From: Verrucomicrobiaceae bacterium
GTDB taxonomy: Bacteria > Verrucomicrobiota > Verrucomicrobiia > Verrucomicrobiales > Akkermansiaceae
DNA length: 39,893 nucleotides
Direction of reading: 5' to 3'
Assembly: GCA_027487435.1 (NCBI GenBank)
Contig: JAIYDP010000396.1
Location: forward strand, 1-39,893
The position numbers and the translations under genes are program-made. Shown piece after piece: positions 1-11,900 of the stretch; position 1 is the stretch's first letter; each line of letters begins with the position of its first letter. A model generated the notes under the pieces. That model did no database searches and had not been told where the DNA came from. It saw only the letters and a list, made by a program, of their open reading frames with translations.

Positions 1-437
1 ACGTGAGCGCCGTGTAGACATTGGCATGTGAGTAAACGTCCCCGTCACCGAAATCCCACCCCAACCCGCTGCCTTGACGTTAAGGCCCGTCGCGAGCGCT
101 CAGCTTGCGAGTTCGCCAACGGTGAGCGCGATGGACAAACGGCTCTCGCGGAACGATGAAGACCAGAGTACAAGATTTTCGCACACAGCGAACGACAGCA
201 GTGGGGAGCGGGGTGTCGCGAGAATGGGCTCCTGAGCATAGTGAGCGCCATAAGAGGACAGAGAGGATGTGGTTGCGGAGTCACATGGCACTTGCGCCTT
301 GTTGTTCAAAATCGAGAGCAGATGCAAAATCGATGAGGCCTAAGACAAAGGCCGAAGGTAGAGCTTCACGCATCCACGATTAGAGGAACACCTGGTTGCC
401 AACGAAGGCCAATTAAAAATTACACTCATTTCATTCG
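1..437. other. Left-edge region without a recognised gene
   Basis: Several short open frames occur on both strands, but none resembles a known family and none joins well across a 30-40 bp intron. A minus-strand frame beginning near 327 could be the 5' end of a gene running off the left edge, but it is only about 75 codons of mixed composition. The last part must hold the 5' region of the cyclase gene that starts at 438. Confidence 0.5.
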
Positions 438-3400
438 ATGCATCACCTCTCTGCGTCCCTATTCTCCCTTACCCCGAATCTCAGCTGCGCTTTCACGTCC
501 TCATGGTCACAAAAAGAAAAAAATAAACGCCCTGAAGTACATGGCAGCAATTTCAAACGTAGTCGCATGGCAGGCTTCCTCGTCAGGCGAGCTGCGAACA
601 ACACCACCGATCCATTGAGCGATTTTCAACATCACATAGCACACCACCATCGCATCAATCTTAACGTACTTCCTGATGTTGACAGCGTGTCAACTTTGCG
701 GAACTCCATGCGACGAAACATTTCTTCTTTTGGTGCCAATGCCAAGGGAGTCAATGACCCCTTCCTCAAGCGCCAAGCGTCATTACAACTGAATCTATGG
801 GACAATTCCGCTTCCCCATCCCCTTGCTTTTGTGAGATTGATCTTCAGGATTCTTTGGCACATTTGGATCGGGACATACTTCTTCAAAGTTTACGGAGGC
901 ATTCTCTCTTTTTATCATTTCACCAGAGTCCTCTTGTGGAATCCGTCTTTCAGGATTGGAATTTTCATTCTCACTGGTCTCATCAATTGCGAAATATCTT
1001 CTGCATCGGAGTTTTGCAGATCCTTAATGGGCTTTTTCAGCTATCTAGTCTTGCAAGAGAGAAATTCACTGCACTCTCAACATTTCTATCCGCAATTATT
1101 ATTTTTGTTTGCTTCATGATTTGCTTTCGAATCGGGGTCAAGCTTCCTTCAGGACATGCGAAATCTGCCCGTGTGACTGTTGCGTTTGTAATGATTTCCC
1201 TTGTTGCCACTGGACTATTCTATCAGGAAGCTGATCCTAACTCTGTTCCCTACACCTCTTGTCTATATTTCTTCTCGATTATTATGATTGCAACACCCAT
1301 TGTCACAGGGCTACGCGGATGGTACCTTGCTTCAGTCATTGCCGTTATCTACGTTGGTCTCGTCTTTGTCTCTTTGTTTCACCTTCCCCAAACTCGGTCT
1401 ACATCTTGGCTTTTCTCGGCTTGGGCCATGACAGCTGTCACCATCACTGTGATATTGTCTTCTCGGGACCATGAGCTTCGTGAACGAGATGAGTTTCAGT
1501 CGGTGCTTATGCAGCGCCACGAAATGCTAACACAATCTTTGTTTCTCCATAGGTTAGCTGCGTTGTTGTTATGTGACAGGACAGGGTACTCCCAGCTGGA
1601 ATTGCGGACAGAATGATCGGAGGTGAACTTTATCCATCTGACGATTTTCGGGGTCCAGTATTTGTCTGCTTTATTGGTGAGTTTAAAATGAAAGGAACTG
1701 AACTTCAAGGAATTCACAGGTTTTCTGAATCTGCACAGCAAATGAGCGGAGTTGAGTTAGTTGAAATGCTGAATGAAATTTATCGGCTGTTTGATCTGAT
1801 TACCACTGATTGCAAGCACACTATCAAGATTGAAACTATATCTGAGGTTTAACTTGTTATTTTTTCGCTCATCTAATTTGCTAGGTCTACATGCTCGCAT
1901 CTGGCTTGTGGGCCTCAGATGAGCCTGTCGTGTATGGGTCCGAGATTGCTAGACTAGCTCTTCTCTTTAAGAAGATAGCATCTGAATTCGTTGGAGCCGA
2001 CTGTTTGCCGCTGGAGCTGAAGGCTGGGCTTCATGCAGGTCCTCTTGTTGGTGGTGTGTTTGGAGATAACTTGCCTCGTTACCGCTTATTTGGGGACACT
2101 GTCAACACGGCTTCTCGAATGTACTCGTCCGCCCCGACCAGCGAGAAGGAAATTCATGTTAGCTCAGACGCTGCGAAAATTTTGAGAGAGTCACCCTTGT
2201 TTTCGATTCAATCTTTAGGTTGTCGGCCTATCAAAGGGAAAGGGGACTTGGAAACTTTTTCTCTGTCGGCTGCCAATGGTCAAGTGTTCACAAAGACTCA
2301 AGTGGCTTTGATTGGTCAAGCATATGCCTCTATAGCTCTTAATGATGAATCTTCGAGCGTAGTCTTTGGTGCTTCCTCCGCGCAGATGCTTCCTGGCCAG
2401 GTCCTGTCATTGCCAGCTTCGATCCCACTGCAATCAGCTATGCTGGCTGCTCAACAGGATATCACGTCTTCGTTGTCGGAGAGTCGTGTGGCCTCGATCA
2501 GGGGAGACGCATCGTTGGGTTTTATCGAAGAGAATCAGGAGGCAAACGGCGAACAAGAGGATGGTAAAAGTTTCAGTTCTTCTGGTCAATTTGTAAGCCA
2601 CCACTCTTTGCGACGCCCTGGTGGAAATTCTCATTTAGCACAAGAGCAATCTTTGCAGCTTGCTCCTTCTCGTCCCTACTCCGCTGGCGCAGCGCGTTCA
2701 GTTGTGTCACGTGGATTTCAGCGCGATTCGTTACTCCGATCCTCGGATGGGATGGCGAGGCCTCCAGCCAGTGGACATCTCTCACAGCAGCGGTTGTTGG
2801 ACAACCTGATGTCCTCTGCAATTTCCAAAAGAGAAGAGGGAAGACTCCTAGAGGCTTTAGAGGCAATTCGAAATCTGAATGCTGAAAATGTTTCGAATAC
2901 AGACAATGCCCAGCTTGCGGGTGTCCATGGGGCAGTTCCTGAGCTTGGAGTGATCAGTTCGGATCTTACGAATGAGCAGATAGGGTTGATGGGAAATGCT
3001 GACGACGTTCAAACAAATGTCGGAGTTTCTGGTTATTTTGGAAGTAGAAGTCAGGTTGACTCGGAATGTGCTGTTGCGCATTATCGAATGACATCGCTTC
3101 TCTCTTCGGTTCCTCAACAATCGCGAATGGCAGTAGAGCTTTTCAGTTTGGTACCAGATGACGAGAATAAGTCAAAGAAAAGAAATTCACATGTTGCCAA
3201 GTTGCGACGTGGTGAGTCGGTTCTGCGCCTCGCAGATCTTTTAACATCTAATGTTGACTCCGTTTCTGGCCTTGAATTGGAGATTTCGAAGATCAAACGA
3301 ATGCCTCAGAGTCTTCGTATGACGTTCATTGGACGAAATTTCGTGAGCTTAGCTGCCGTGGAGAAAGTTGCAAACAGTTTTTTGTCCGAAATAGCGAATG

Positions 3401-4705
3401 CGACGTCCATGCGGACCATTGCCCTTGTTTCTGTCATAACGGGGCTCAACATCGTCGGAGATTTCATTGGAGAGACAATGAATGCCGCCTCTATGGTAGT
3501 TCAAGTTGTCCTTCTTGTCCTTCTTGCTCTCTCATTTACTTTGATTGCGAAGCAATGGTCGTTTGTGGTTGGGCGTGCAAGGTATTTGTCTATATCTTTG
3601 CTGATGGCGGTTGTTGTCTTTAATCTATTCAAAGACCGGCGTCAAACAGACAATGTGGTTCCTGTCGAATGGCCATTTCTGATGTGGGCCGTAGCCGTTT
3701 TAGGATCTTCGGCTTTGACAATGGTTGCTTCTCTCCGTTTCACTCAAGCTGCTTGCCTGACAATTCTGATTCATGTTCTATACCTTGTGGCTTCGGTGCT
3801 CTATTTCAATGGCATTGGAGTGTGGTTGCGAACGTGGACTTGGACAATTCTTGGCCTGGCTCTGTCCATTTTTTCTGCATTTTCATTTGAGACAGTCACA
3901 AGACTCAGTCTGGTACAGCGTCTACTGCTCCGTCTCGAAGAAGATTCGGCAAAAAGAGTAATTGATGCTTTGCTTCCTTGCAAAGTACGGGAGCGAATGC
4001 AAAAGGGCGAGACTGTGGCAGATGAGTTCCGTCTTGTTGCGATTTTGTTTGCAGGTTCGTTCTTGTCGTTCATTTTTAACCTTTTAAGATATTGAAGGTT
4101 TCACTCACAAAGCTTCCCTCCTGTCTCCGAAGGAACTGACTTCCACGCTGACATCCGTGTTTGCTTTTTTTGATGAGCAATTGGCTCTTTTCAATGTCAT
4201 GAAAATTGAAACAATCGGCGATTGCTACGTTTGTGCTGTGGGTCTGGATGAGAGGGAACGAGAACGAGATAGGAATTTCATTGATGCGATCTTGGATATG
4301 GCTCTTCGAGTACAGCGTCGCAATGCTGGTGGGTTTTCAGTGCGAACCGCTGGCGTTGATTGCTGGCTCAGATTTCGAATCGGAATTCATTGCGGTGCAG
4401 TGACGGCAGGGGTGTCCTTGTCAATCTATCATCTAATGGTGCAGGTTGTTGGGTATCAAATGCCCAGGTACCATTTGTTCGGCCCCGTTGTTGGCATCGC
4501 GAATGCAATGGAGCAAAGAGGAATCGCGGGGCGTGTCAATGTGTCTGAGGACATTGTCAGCATGGCAACACCTGGCCGATACGACATCGAGAGTCGGGAG
4601 GAAACTCATGTCGCTGAAAACGGTAATGAAACTAGAATGTGGTTTGTCAATGGAAGGAAGGTTTCTGCATTCGAGGGAACCCGTGTTTCCTCAATGGCAG
4701 ACTAG
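438..4705 (+). CDS. Two-domain transmembrane class III nucleotide cyclase (guanylate/adenylate cyclase type)
   Basis: Predicted to make a cyclic nucleotide at a membrane. Exons 438-1552, 1585-1676, 1710-1846, 1885-4054, 4089-4411 and 4445-4705 join to 1365 codons plus TAG. Layout: N-terminal region; hydrophobic block (about residues 185-345, roughly six spans); cyclase domain 1 (about 370-540); long Ser-rich linker; second hydrophobic block (about 950-1115); cyclase domain 2 (about 1140-1330). This is the topology of animal transmembrane adenylate cyclases. Domain 1 keeps the Asn/Arg motif (GDTVNTASRM) but both metal Asp positions are changed (FIGIHRFS, ETISEVY). Domain 2 keeps both Asps (FADIEGFT, ETIGDCY) but has GPVVGIANAM where Asn/Arg belong. 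Both carry Glu in KIETI, the purine-contact residue usual in guanylate cyclases; the partner position is Arg in domain 1. Substrate is therefore uncertain. An in-frame Met at 568 is an alternative start. The 33-bp intron 1677-1709 decides the domain 1 metal residue. Confidence 0.88.
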
Positions 4706-4824
4706 GCAATCATGTTTGTTATCAAGAATTATCTTGTCTTGTATGTGCTATGATAAATTAAGTTGGCAACGCAATGAATTCACAATAATAACAACTCAAT
4801 TTGAATACAAACGAACGAATAGGT

Positions 4825-7800
4825 CTACGCTTGAATTGGTCTTGGGAGAGTAGAACGCATCGTTAGCACTTTCGATCGCAGCTCTTCAATAGAAACTGAA
4901 TTGGAGTTTCGGAGCTGGTCAAGAAGCTCGTCTCGTTGCCTCCGCAAATCTGAAAGCTGCTCCGCTACTTCTTCTCTATCTTTTTCCGTGTGTACTCTTC
5001 CTTTCGTATTCGAACCTCTCACTACTTGTAAGCCTTCAACATTTTTTCCCAAAGACTCAAGCAGATCTTCGCTTCTCACCTTTCCTCTCCCTTCAGGAAC
5101 TTGAGGCCTCTCCAACGCTGGCCTGCTCATCTTCGAAGCCAACTCTCTCTGTGCATCTCGGCGGCCACGGACAGCCGGCGGAGCTGTCTTCGGCGGAATC
5201 GGCTCTCTGTTCGGCTTTGGAGCTTTATGAACAACTTGACCTTCTTGTCTGGAGCGCATCAATTGAACAGGTTGTCGGACTGGGGAACTTGTATGAGGGT
5301 TGGTTCCAAAGCTTGCCGAATCATGCTTCTTAAAAACTTGAAATTCTTCTGTTTGCTTTGCTCTGTAAACTCTCTTGGTCACAGATGATCGGATTCGAGG
5401 AGGGTCAGCAACAACAGTTCTCTCAGGGACTGTAGAATCCTCTTTTCGTGGAGATTTCTCAATTCTTGAAGTATTCGCTGCACTCTGAACTGATTCCTCA
5501 AATCCAACGTCGGCCACTTGAGGATTGATGCCAACAAGCCCTTGGATCGATGGCATCTGATCCGGTCTGTAAAAAATTAGAGACCTCAAGACCATCAAAG
5601 AACCGTCCTTCCCTCGACGACAATCTTGACGGCGGTGGCAGCGTCGAAGGAGAAATTAGGGGCATAGTCACCTCTGGTTCCCTTGAAACTAACCGTCTTG
5701 GCCTCATTTTGGGCACTCGAAGGCCGTTCAAAACACAGAATCTTTTCAAGTCCTTGAAGCTATTCGCTGCATACGCAGAGTTGCGCGGATACTTCAAAAC
5801 AATCGGGTGCCCATCAAAGTGACTTTTGTCCATGATTCGTTGCACTGGTTTTTCCAACAAAAGATCTTCCATCGAGTCGTCTCCAGATAGTTCAATAGCT
5901 TGTCGCAATTTCGGGAAAGGGTCATCCAAGCCGGCTGCTAGCTTCAACAGCTCTCGCAATTTATGACGGAGAAGTCTTTCAGACACAACCAACTTCGCAG
6001 CTGACTTCAACTCGGACCGAAGTTGCTCATTTTCGTCCAAAAGTAGCCGATAACGCTGACAAATTAAAAAGAGATTGGAATTAGAAATACAATTGTGGAG
6101 ACTGGGCTCCTATCCCGCTCAATCGACAGAGATTGACCCACACCATCGCTTGTGACTTCATTAATTTGTGCATTAACGTCAACAGCAGTTGAATGCAAAG
6201 CTTGCCGTCGCAATGGTGGCACGTCCCGATCAGATAAACCTCTCGATGCATGGCTTCTGACCTTGACAGGTGAACGTCGCTTTGGTGGACTCAGTGGAAC
6301 AGCCTTCGGACGACCCACGCGTCGATCACTGATACTTGCTTGCTCTGGTATGCTTTGAAGAGGGAAAGGTTCAGTTGCAGCAGAGGGCACCGTTCGCGGT
6401 CGTAACCTTTCAGGCGTAACAGCATCTCTGTCCTCTAAGCGCTGTTTTAGGAGTCCAAGAGAAGGCGACTCTCTGCCAGACGATTGCACATCAACCTGCC
6501 CGTCAAGGCCTTCTCTTCTGTGATCAATTACGTCATGAAAAACAACTCGCTTGAGAGGGTCATGCATTTCAGTTGTAGCGGTTTGAGGATGAGAAGGTGT
6601 GGAATTTCGGAGTGGCTTCAACAGACGAACGAATTGCTGCGCATCATCAAAACAAAAAAGAAGAGGAAAACCTTCTTTACGTCGGATACGTAGCGAAGTG
6701 CAATGTTTGTCTCAGCCGCTTTCTGCAAAGATGGAGATACTGTTGAGAGAAACACGACATGCGCTGACTTTCCAGCTACAATGGATTGAAACAGATGAGC
6801 CAAACAGCTATCTCGAAACGAAATGCCCAGGACTGACATACGGAGGGACGAGTCATCGTGTTTAGTACGATCCACGGACATTGAGTAGGTTGACATGGAG
6901 AAATTCTTCCGTTCCTGTTCAAACGAACGCAGCAAAGGATCTCTGCAGTGCTCAAGGTGACACAGTTTAGTGAACACAACTTGGCTTGTTTTCAATCCTT
7001 GAGTAACTTCCAACAACAAAACCAAATGGCCGCGTTCGCGATCTCTTTCGTCTCTTGTCGCTCGTGCTCGCTCTCCGATTCGAAGAATGGACAGGAAGGT
7101 TTGAATGCTTAAACCTTGAGCTGGAATGCTGGTAACCCCGGTGAGCTGAAACGTGAGATAATCAAGACGGCCTGTACCTTCACTCTACCGCGTAAGGAAT
7201 CATACTGAAAGTCTGGGCGGCCCTCGGACAATCCGTTCCGAAGAAGATCAATGACGCGCTCGTTTAGAATCTCCAAGTACGACACCCGAGCTGCAAACAC
7301 TTCGCGCTTTCCCGCTTCTTCCGAACTTTTCTTCCTTTCTCGAAGAGCATCAAATATCTCTTGAACAGCCCTTGGCATGATTCCCCAATTCTTTCTCACC
7401 CCAACTTCCTTTTCGCCATGAAGAAGTCTCTCCAATCGGTCTGGACTCAGAGTCGCCATGAAGCTATCAGTAACACTGCCCATGAAAGTATGAGTCTTGC
7501 CACTGCGCTTCGGTCCGTAAATTGCAAACGCCACATTGTGGCCAGCCAGAACTTGGAGGACTTTCGGCCTAATCGCTTCAAAAATTGCATTCTGATCTGA
7601 GGTGTCCGGAAACACAGAATCGACATAAAAATCATGAACTGAGTCGCCGACAAGAAGCTGAACTCCATTTTGAGGCCGCATGAATACAGCTTTTGTGTGC
7701 ATGGACTCGTCGTCCAGCAAAGGCCGCACTCGAAGCATCACAGTCACTTGAGATTCCTGGGGGTCCCCAATTTCTTCCTTGACCTCCCTTACAATTTTCC

Positions 7801-8708
7801 TGTCCCGATATCCGCGAAAAAGAGATTGCATTTTAACGGCTGCCTGCTGCTCAGAGAGAGATTTGCTTGACCTATGTCGAGAACTCTTCTTCTTTGTCTC
7901 CTGACGCGCTGACGTGTCGTCGGCTTCTTCAGATGGTTTCTTTAATTTACGGATTGAGTATCCGCGATAAAGCGATTGCACTTTGACTGCCGCTTTCTCC
8001 AATGAACCATCCCGAGATTCAACGACTTGCTTTGACTTCTTTGTCATCCTTGAAGGCTGAGGATCTGCTGAGCTCTTCTTTCGGTAAGAATATCCTCTGT
8101 ACATTGCTTGCACTCTGACTGCGGCATGCTGCAGCTCCTTTTCGTCGGCATCAACGGCTAACACATCCAGCTTTCTCGGGGGCTTCACTTTCTCGTTTTG
8201 AGTTTTCTTTCGATAGCTGTACCCTCGGTAGAGAGACTGCATTTTCACAGCAGCTTTTTCTTCACCCAGGGCTGTCTTCAGCTTGAATATCAGCTGAAAA
8301 GTTACAAACGAATACCTGAGTCCTCCCAGCTGGCTTGGTTTCATAGATGAGGCGCCCAGAGGGCACCTCAGAATGGATAGATTGTCTCGAGGCCTTTTTC
8401 CTCGTCGAAAATCCTCGATACATTGACTGCACTTTCACAGCGGCTGCTTCAAGCTCTCTCTCGTCCTCCATCGTCTGTCCTATATTCTGTTTGTGACCTT
8501 GAGATGCATCTTCTTCCCTTTTCCTAACATTCGTTGCTTTCAAGTTTCCTTTCTGTCTTTTTCGCTCCGAATACCCGCGGAAAGATGACTGCACTTTGAC
8601 AGCAGCTTTTTGTAAGTCTGCGTCGTCCTCTTCAGTCTGCTTTCCTTCGCTTAGCAAGATCTTGCGACTTTCAACAACTTCAACAACTTCAAATTCTTCA
8701 TCCTCCAT
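4825..8708 (-). CDS. Kinesin-like protein with N-terminal IQ array and degenerate motor
   Basis: Exons, in transcription order: 8708-8316, 8281-7178, 7145-6672, 6636-6103, 6055-5604 and 5566-4825 give 1232 aa ending in TAG. The N-terminal ~270 residues hold six IQ motifs of the form AAVKVQSxxRGYxxRK, the usual calmodulin/light-chain sites. A kinesin motor fold follows: MLRVRPLL start, P-loop GPKRSGKTHT near residue 390, and the helix resembling FRDSCLAHLFQSIV near its end. Switch I (normally NxxSSRSH) reads ERDRERGH and switch II (normally DLAGSE) reads HLEHCR, so ATP hydrolysis is doubtful. The tail is basic, Pro/Ser-rich, with short coiled-coil stretches. Likely role: calmodulin-regulated microtubule binding rather than transport. 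It converges on the cyclase with 119 bp between stops. The intron 8282-8315 could be read as 22 bp instead of 34; both keep the frame. Confidence 0.85.
7960..8660 (-). repeat. Array of six IQ motifs encoded in the kinesin-like gene
   Basis: Six copies of a ~20-residue motif with core AAVK(V/M)Q and RGY/RGF followed by RK. The first two lie in exon 1 and four in exon 2, separated by 25-40 residue charged spacers. In some spots only one or two residues differ between copies, suggesting recent duplication. The coordinates are approximate and include the intron 8282-8315; the sixth copy extends to about 7800. Confidence 0.8.
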
Positions 8709-8904
8709 TTTATGCTCAGCCGTTTTTCTGTCAATGTCAAAATCACATCATTTTCTTGTCAGGCGTTGACAGTGAAATTTTGAAAATGTAAAATACAATA
8801 GTTCAGCTGAGCGGTCGAATTTTCAGGCAAGACCTAGCGTCAACTGAAAGGGAGTTTGTCGAAAATCACGAAATAAAGAACAATGTGGGTTGTTTGTTTG
8901 AGTG
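8709..8904. promoter_or_regulatory. Bidirectional intergenic region between the kinesin-like and PKD2-like genes
   Basis: These 196 bp separate two divergent start codons (8708 on minus, 8905 on plus), so they must hold both promoters and 5' UTRs. The sequence is AT-rich. I see no motif that I can name as a core promoter element. Confidence 0.5.
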
Positions 8905-11900
8905 ATGGATGCATCGAAAGGCCAGCTCGAGAATGCTGCCATGTCTACAAACACAGGAGATCTTGGCGGAGGAGAGAATGTGGATGAAATCGGATTGGAG
9001 GCAAAGCAGAAGATTTTTCTGGGAGATGCGTACAGATTGCTCCAAAAATCCTCTCACGTCTTAGGCTTGCTGTTGTGAGAGCCGTCTTAACGCAATTGCA
9101 GGCAAAATTGGACACATCAATGTCGTATAGGCATTTGGGTGGTTTCCTTTTGTTTTTTGCACTCTATCTTGCTCTTTGCATCGTCCAGGCGAAAGCGCCT
9201 GCTGCTAGAACAGTCCAGTTGGCGTTGGTGCTTTGTTCTTTCGCGTTTTGTGCTGATGAGCAGACAAGATCTGTTTTGAGCGCCATTACGGCGTCTCCTG
9301 TAACGAGCTCGGTAACATGCAGCTATTCGTTTCTTACTTAACAGGCGGACATCTATGCAGTACGATGATCGAGAGAACATTGCGTGACATGTACAGTGGC
9401 TAAACAACACTGTTGTCGGGAAAGTGTTTCGGGATCCTCAATGCGGTATGTTCTGCCTGAATACCCTTGTAACAGGAAGGCAACGGGTTATGCGAATATC
9501 CTCAAGAATATCGGGGTTGGGGCCGATTTGGATGCATTGAGGACTGCGGCTCATTTTCAGGTGATTGTCTTCTTGTTGATTGAAAAGTTTAGAGCTCTCG
9601 TCAGTTCAGTTTTCGCTATCAGCGTCCGTCCACGCGGCGTCAGTCACCCAAAACGATCTGCAGGGCTTTTTCTTTCCACCATCAAATATTTCGTATAGCT
9701 ACAACATCTTCTCGTCAACTGTTAAATCTCATCATTCGCTGCCATCTAAAGATGCAGATGGACGAAAACGTATTTGAGAGTGATGTGCAAGTTGGGCAGC
9801 CTCCAAAGCTGCCACTGCAGTTGCGGGCACCAGATGGAAATCTCACCATCAACTTTTTTCAAAAGCTGAGACTGACTGACTCAAGTAACGAGTTTGCGCA
9901 GGCTGCGAGCTTCCTAGAAATCAGCACGAGCACACTTCCACCCATAGATGCTTCTGGTCGCGCCACTTATGGCGATCCGGATCAGGTCATCCAAAAAAAT
10001 AATGCGCTTGACTCTTTAAGTTTTTGATGTGGGGCTTGGTATCCAGAAACAATGATCTATTTACAGCAGCCGACACTGCCGCACGAATCGACTTGTTGCG
10101 AAACTTGCAATATGGAATTGGCTTCAATGTGTCTGTGATGAACGGCACGAGGGAAAAATCGAGACTATCCACGTATGATTGAGGTGCTTGAAGCGTTAAC
10201 AGCGCAGCACTCCGAGATGTTTCTTGAACGCCACAGCAAGTCAAATAGAGGCTGCCAGAATACCAAGTGGATTCAATTTCTCTGCCCTCTATAACAAGTA
10301 TTTTGTTTGCACACGATCCGAGACTGTCTCAGTTTGGGAGTACGGTCAGAAAGGTTTTCTTTATCTTTTTTCCAATCCTTAATGTTCCAGATCGTCGAGT
10401 TCGCGTTCGCCCCTCTGTAACGGAGCGCGGGCGGCCAGTGACTCCGTATAACGTTTTGGTTGGTCCGATTGTTGTCTCGCAGACACGCTACAAGCAAAAT
10501 GCGTGTGCAGTCAGCAAGGGGCAAAACTGTGTCTACGATGAGCCGGTCGATCCTCAGCCATATGGCTTTGATCCCGTGTTTTTGCCGCAGTCAGCGCTTT
10601 TCAATCCAGTTATTGCGCCATCCGTTTGATTTGTTTGAGCGTCCTGATTGCAACAGCTGTCAACTTTCTATCGCAATTCCGAGAGGGTAGCACTTCCTGA
10701 TGGATCCTTTGGATTTCCTTACGGGTTTGAATCAAAATCTTCAAACTATCTCATTTAAGATTCTTTCCCTCACAGTACACGAGCGATAGTGGCGATCCTA
10801 TTTATCGGGTTTACATTGATCCTGCAATGTCTTTGAAGCGCGCCTATGACAGCGTTCAATATCTCATTGTGCGAATCGCCCCTTTTGACCTCACACGCTC
10901 AGGATGGCTTCTTCATTGATAATCTCACGAAGTCGGTGGAGGTCACCTTCACAACTCGCAATGACAATCTCAATGTGTATGCAACTACTACAGTCGTGAG
11001 CGAAGCACTCCGCAATCCTTACTGCGCAGTCGTTCAGCTTCAGTCAGGGGGGGCCAATCGAAACGGAAACAAGCATTTCTACGGTGTCTTTTGAAACATA
11101 TTCAACCCGCGAATCCACCATTCAAGGGGTGTTTGAGGTCATCTTCTGTTTCATGTTACTGCTTGGAGCTGTTTCCGAATTCACAGAGGCCTTAAGTGTC
11201 CGAAAACGTACGGGATCGTACTTAAACTACTTCAAGGACTTCTGGTAGAGTTTCTCGCGTTTTCTCTCATCCCGTAGGTCCTACATTGATTGGCTTTCGA
11301 TTGGCTGCATGGCTGCTGCAGTTGCTCTGTACATTATTCTAATCTCGACATTCCGCTCTCAGAATCTCCAATCTGAGTACCAAATTCTCATCAATCCTCG
11401 TGCAGACGCCCGTTGGTTTGTCACAAATGTGGACAAGGAGTCGCGGCTCAATGATGACATGGATGGGCTCGGACAAGTGATGGGTGCAGTTCAGGTGCGC
11501 GGCATTGAGGCTGGTTCTGATGATGTCAGGGCTACTTGACTCTTCATGCAATGAATCTTCTCCTTATGGTTTTACGCGTGTTGAAGCTTTTGTGAGTTCA
11601 ATTCGTTTAGTCTCATCCCGCAGCCGCTTCCAGCCTCGAATGAGCCTTGTCACGAAGGCGATTGCTCTGTCTGTCCCTGACCTTGCTCACTTCTTGCTTC
11701 TTTTCGTGGTTGTGATCATTGGGTTTGCGTCGTGCGGTATTCTTCTTTTCGGGGCGGGGCTGCAAGTCTGTTATCGTACCATTCCCTCTCATCCGGCAGG
11801 CTTTCACTGGATTCGGAGATGCGGTCGTCACTTGCCTCTTCATCATGTTTGGATTGGCTTGTGCGTTTTTGGTCGTGTCAGCTCATTACTGCAGCACCTG

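Noticed and set aside
1677..1709. 18-bp intron (1677-1694) leaving GTELQG in cyclase domain 1
   Set aside because: The 33-bp version uses the same phase and position as the intron in domain 2 and aligns better; the short version remains possible.
8866..9410. Minus-strand open frames opposite the PKD2-like gene start
   Set aside because: They are shadows of the channel exons and show no motif.
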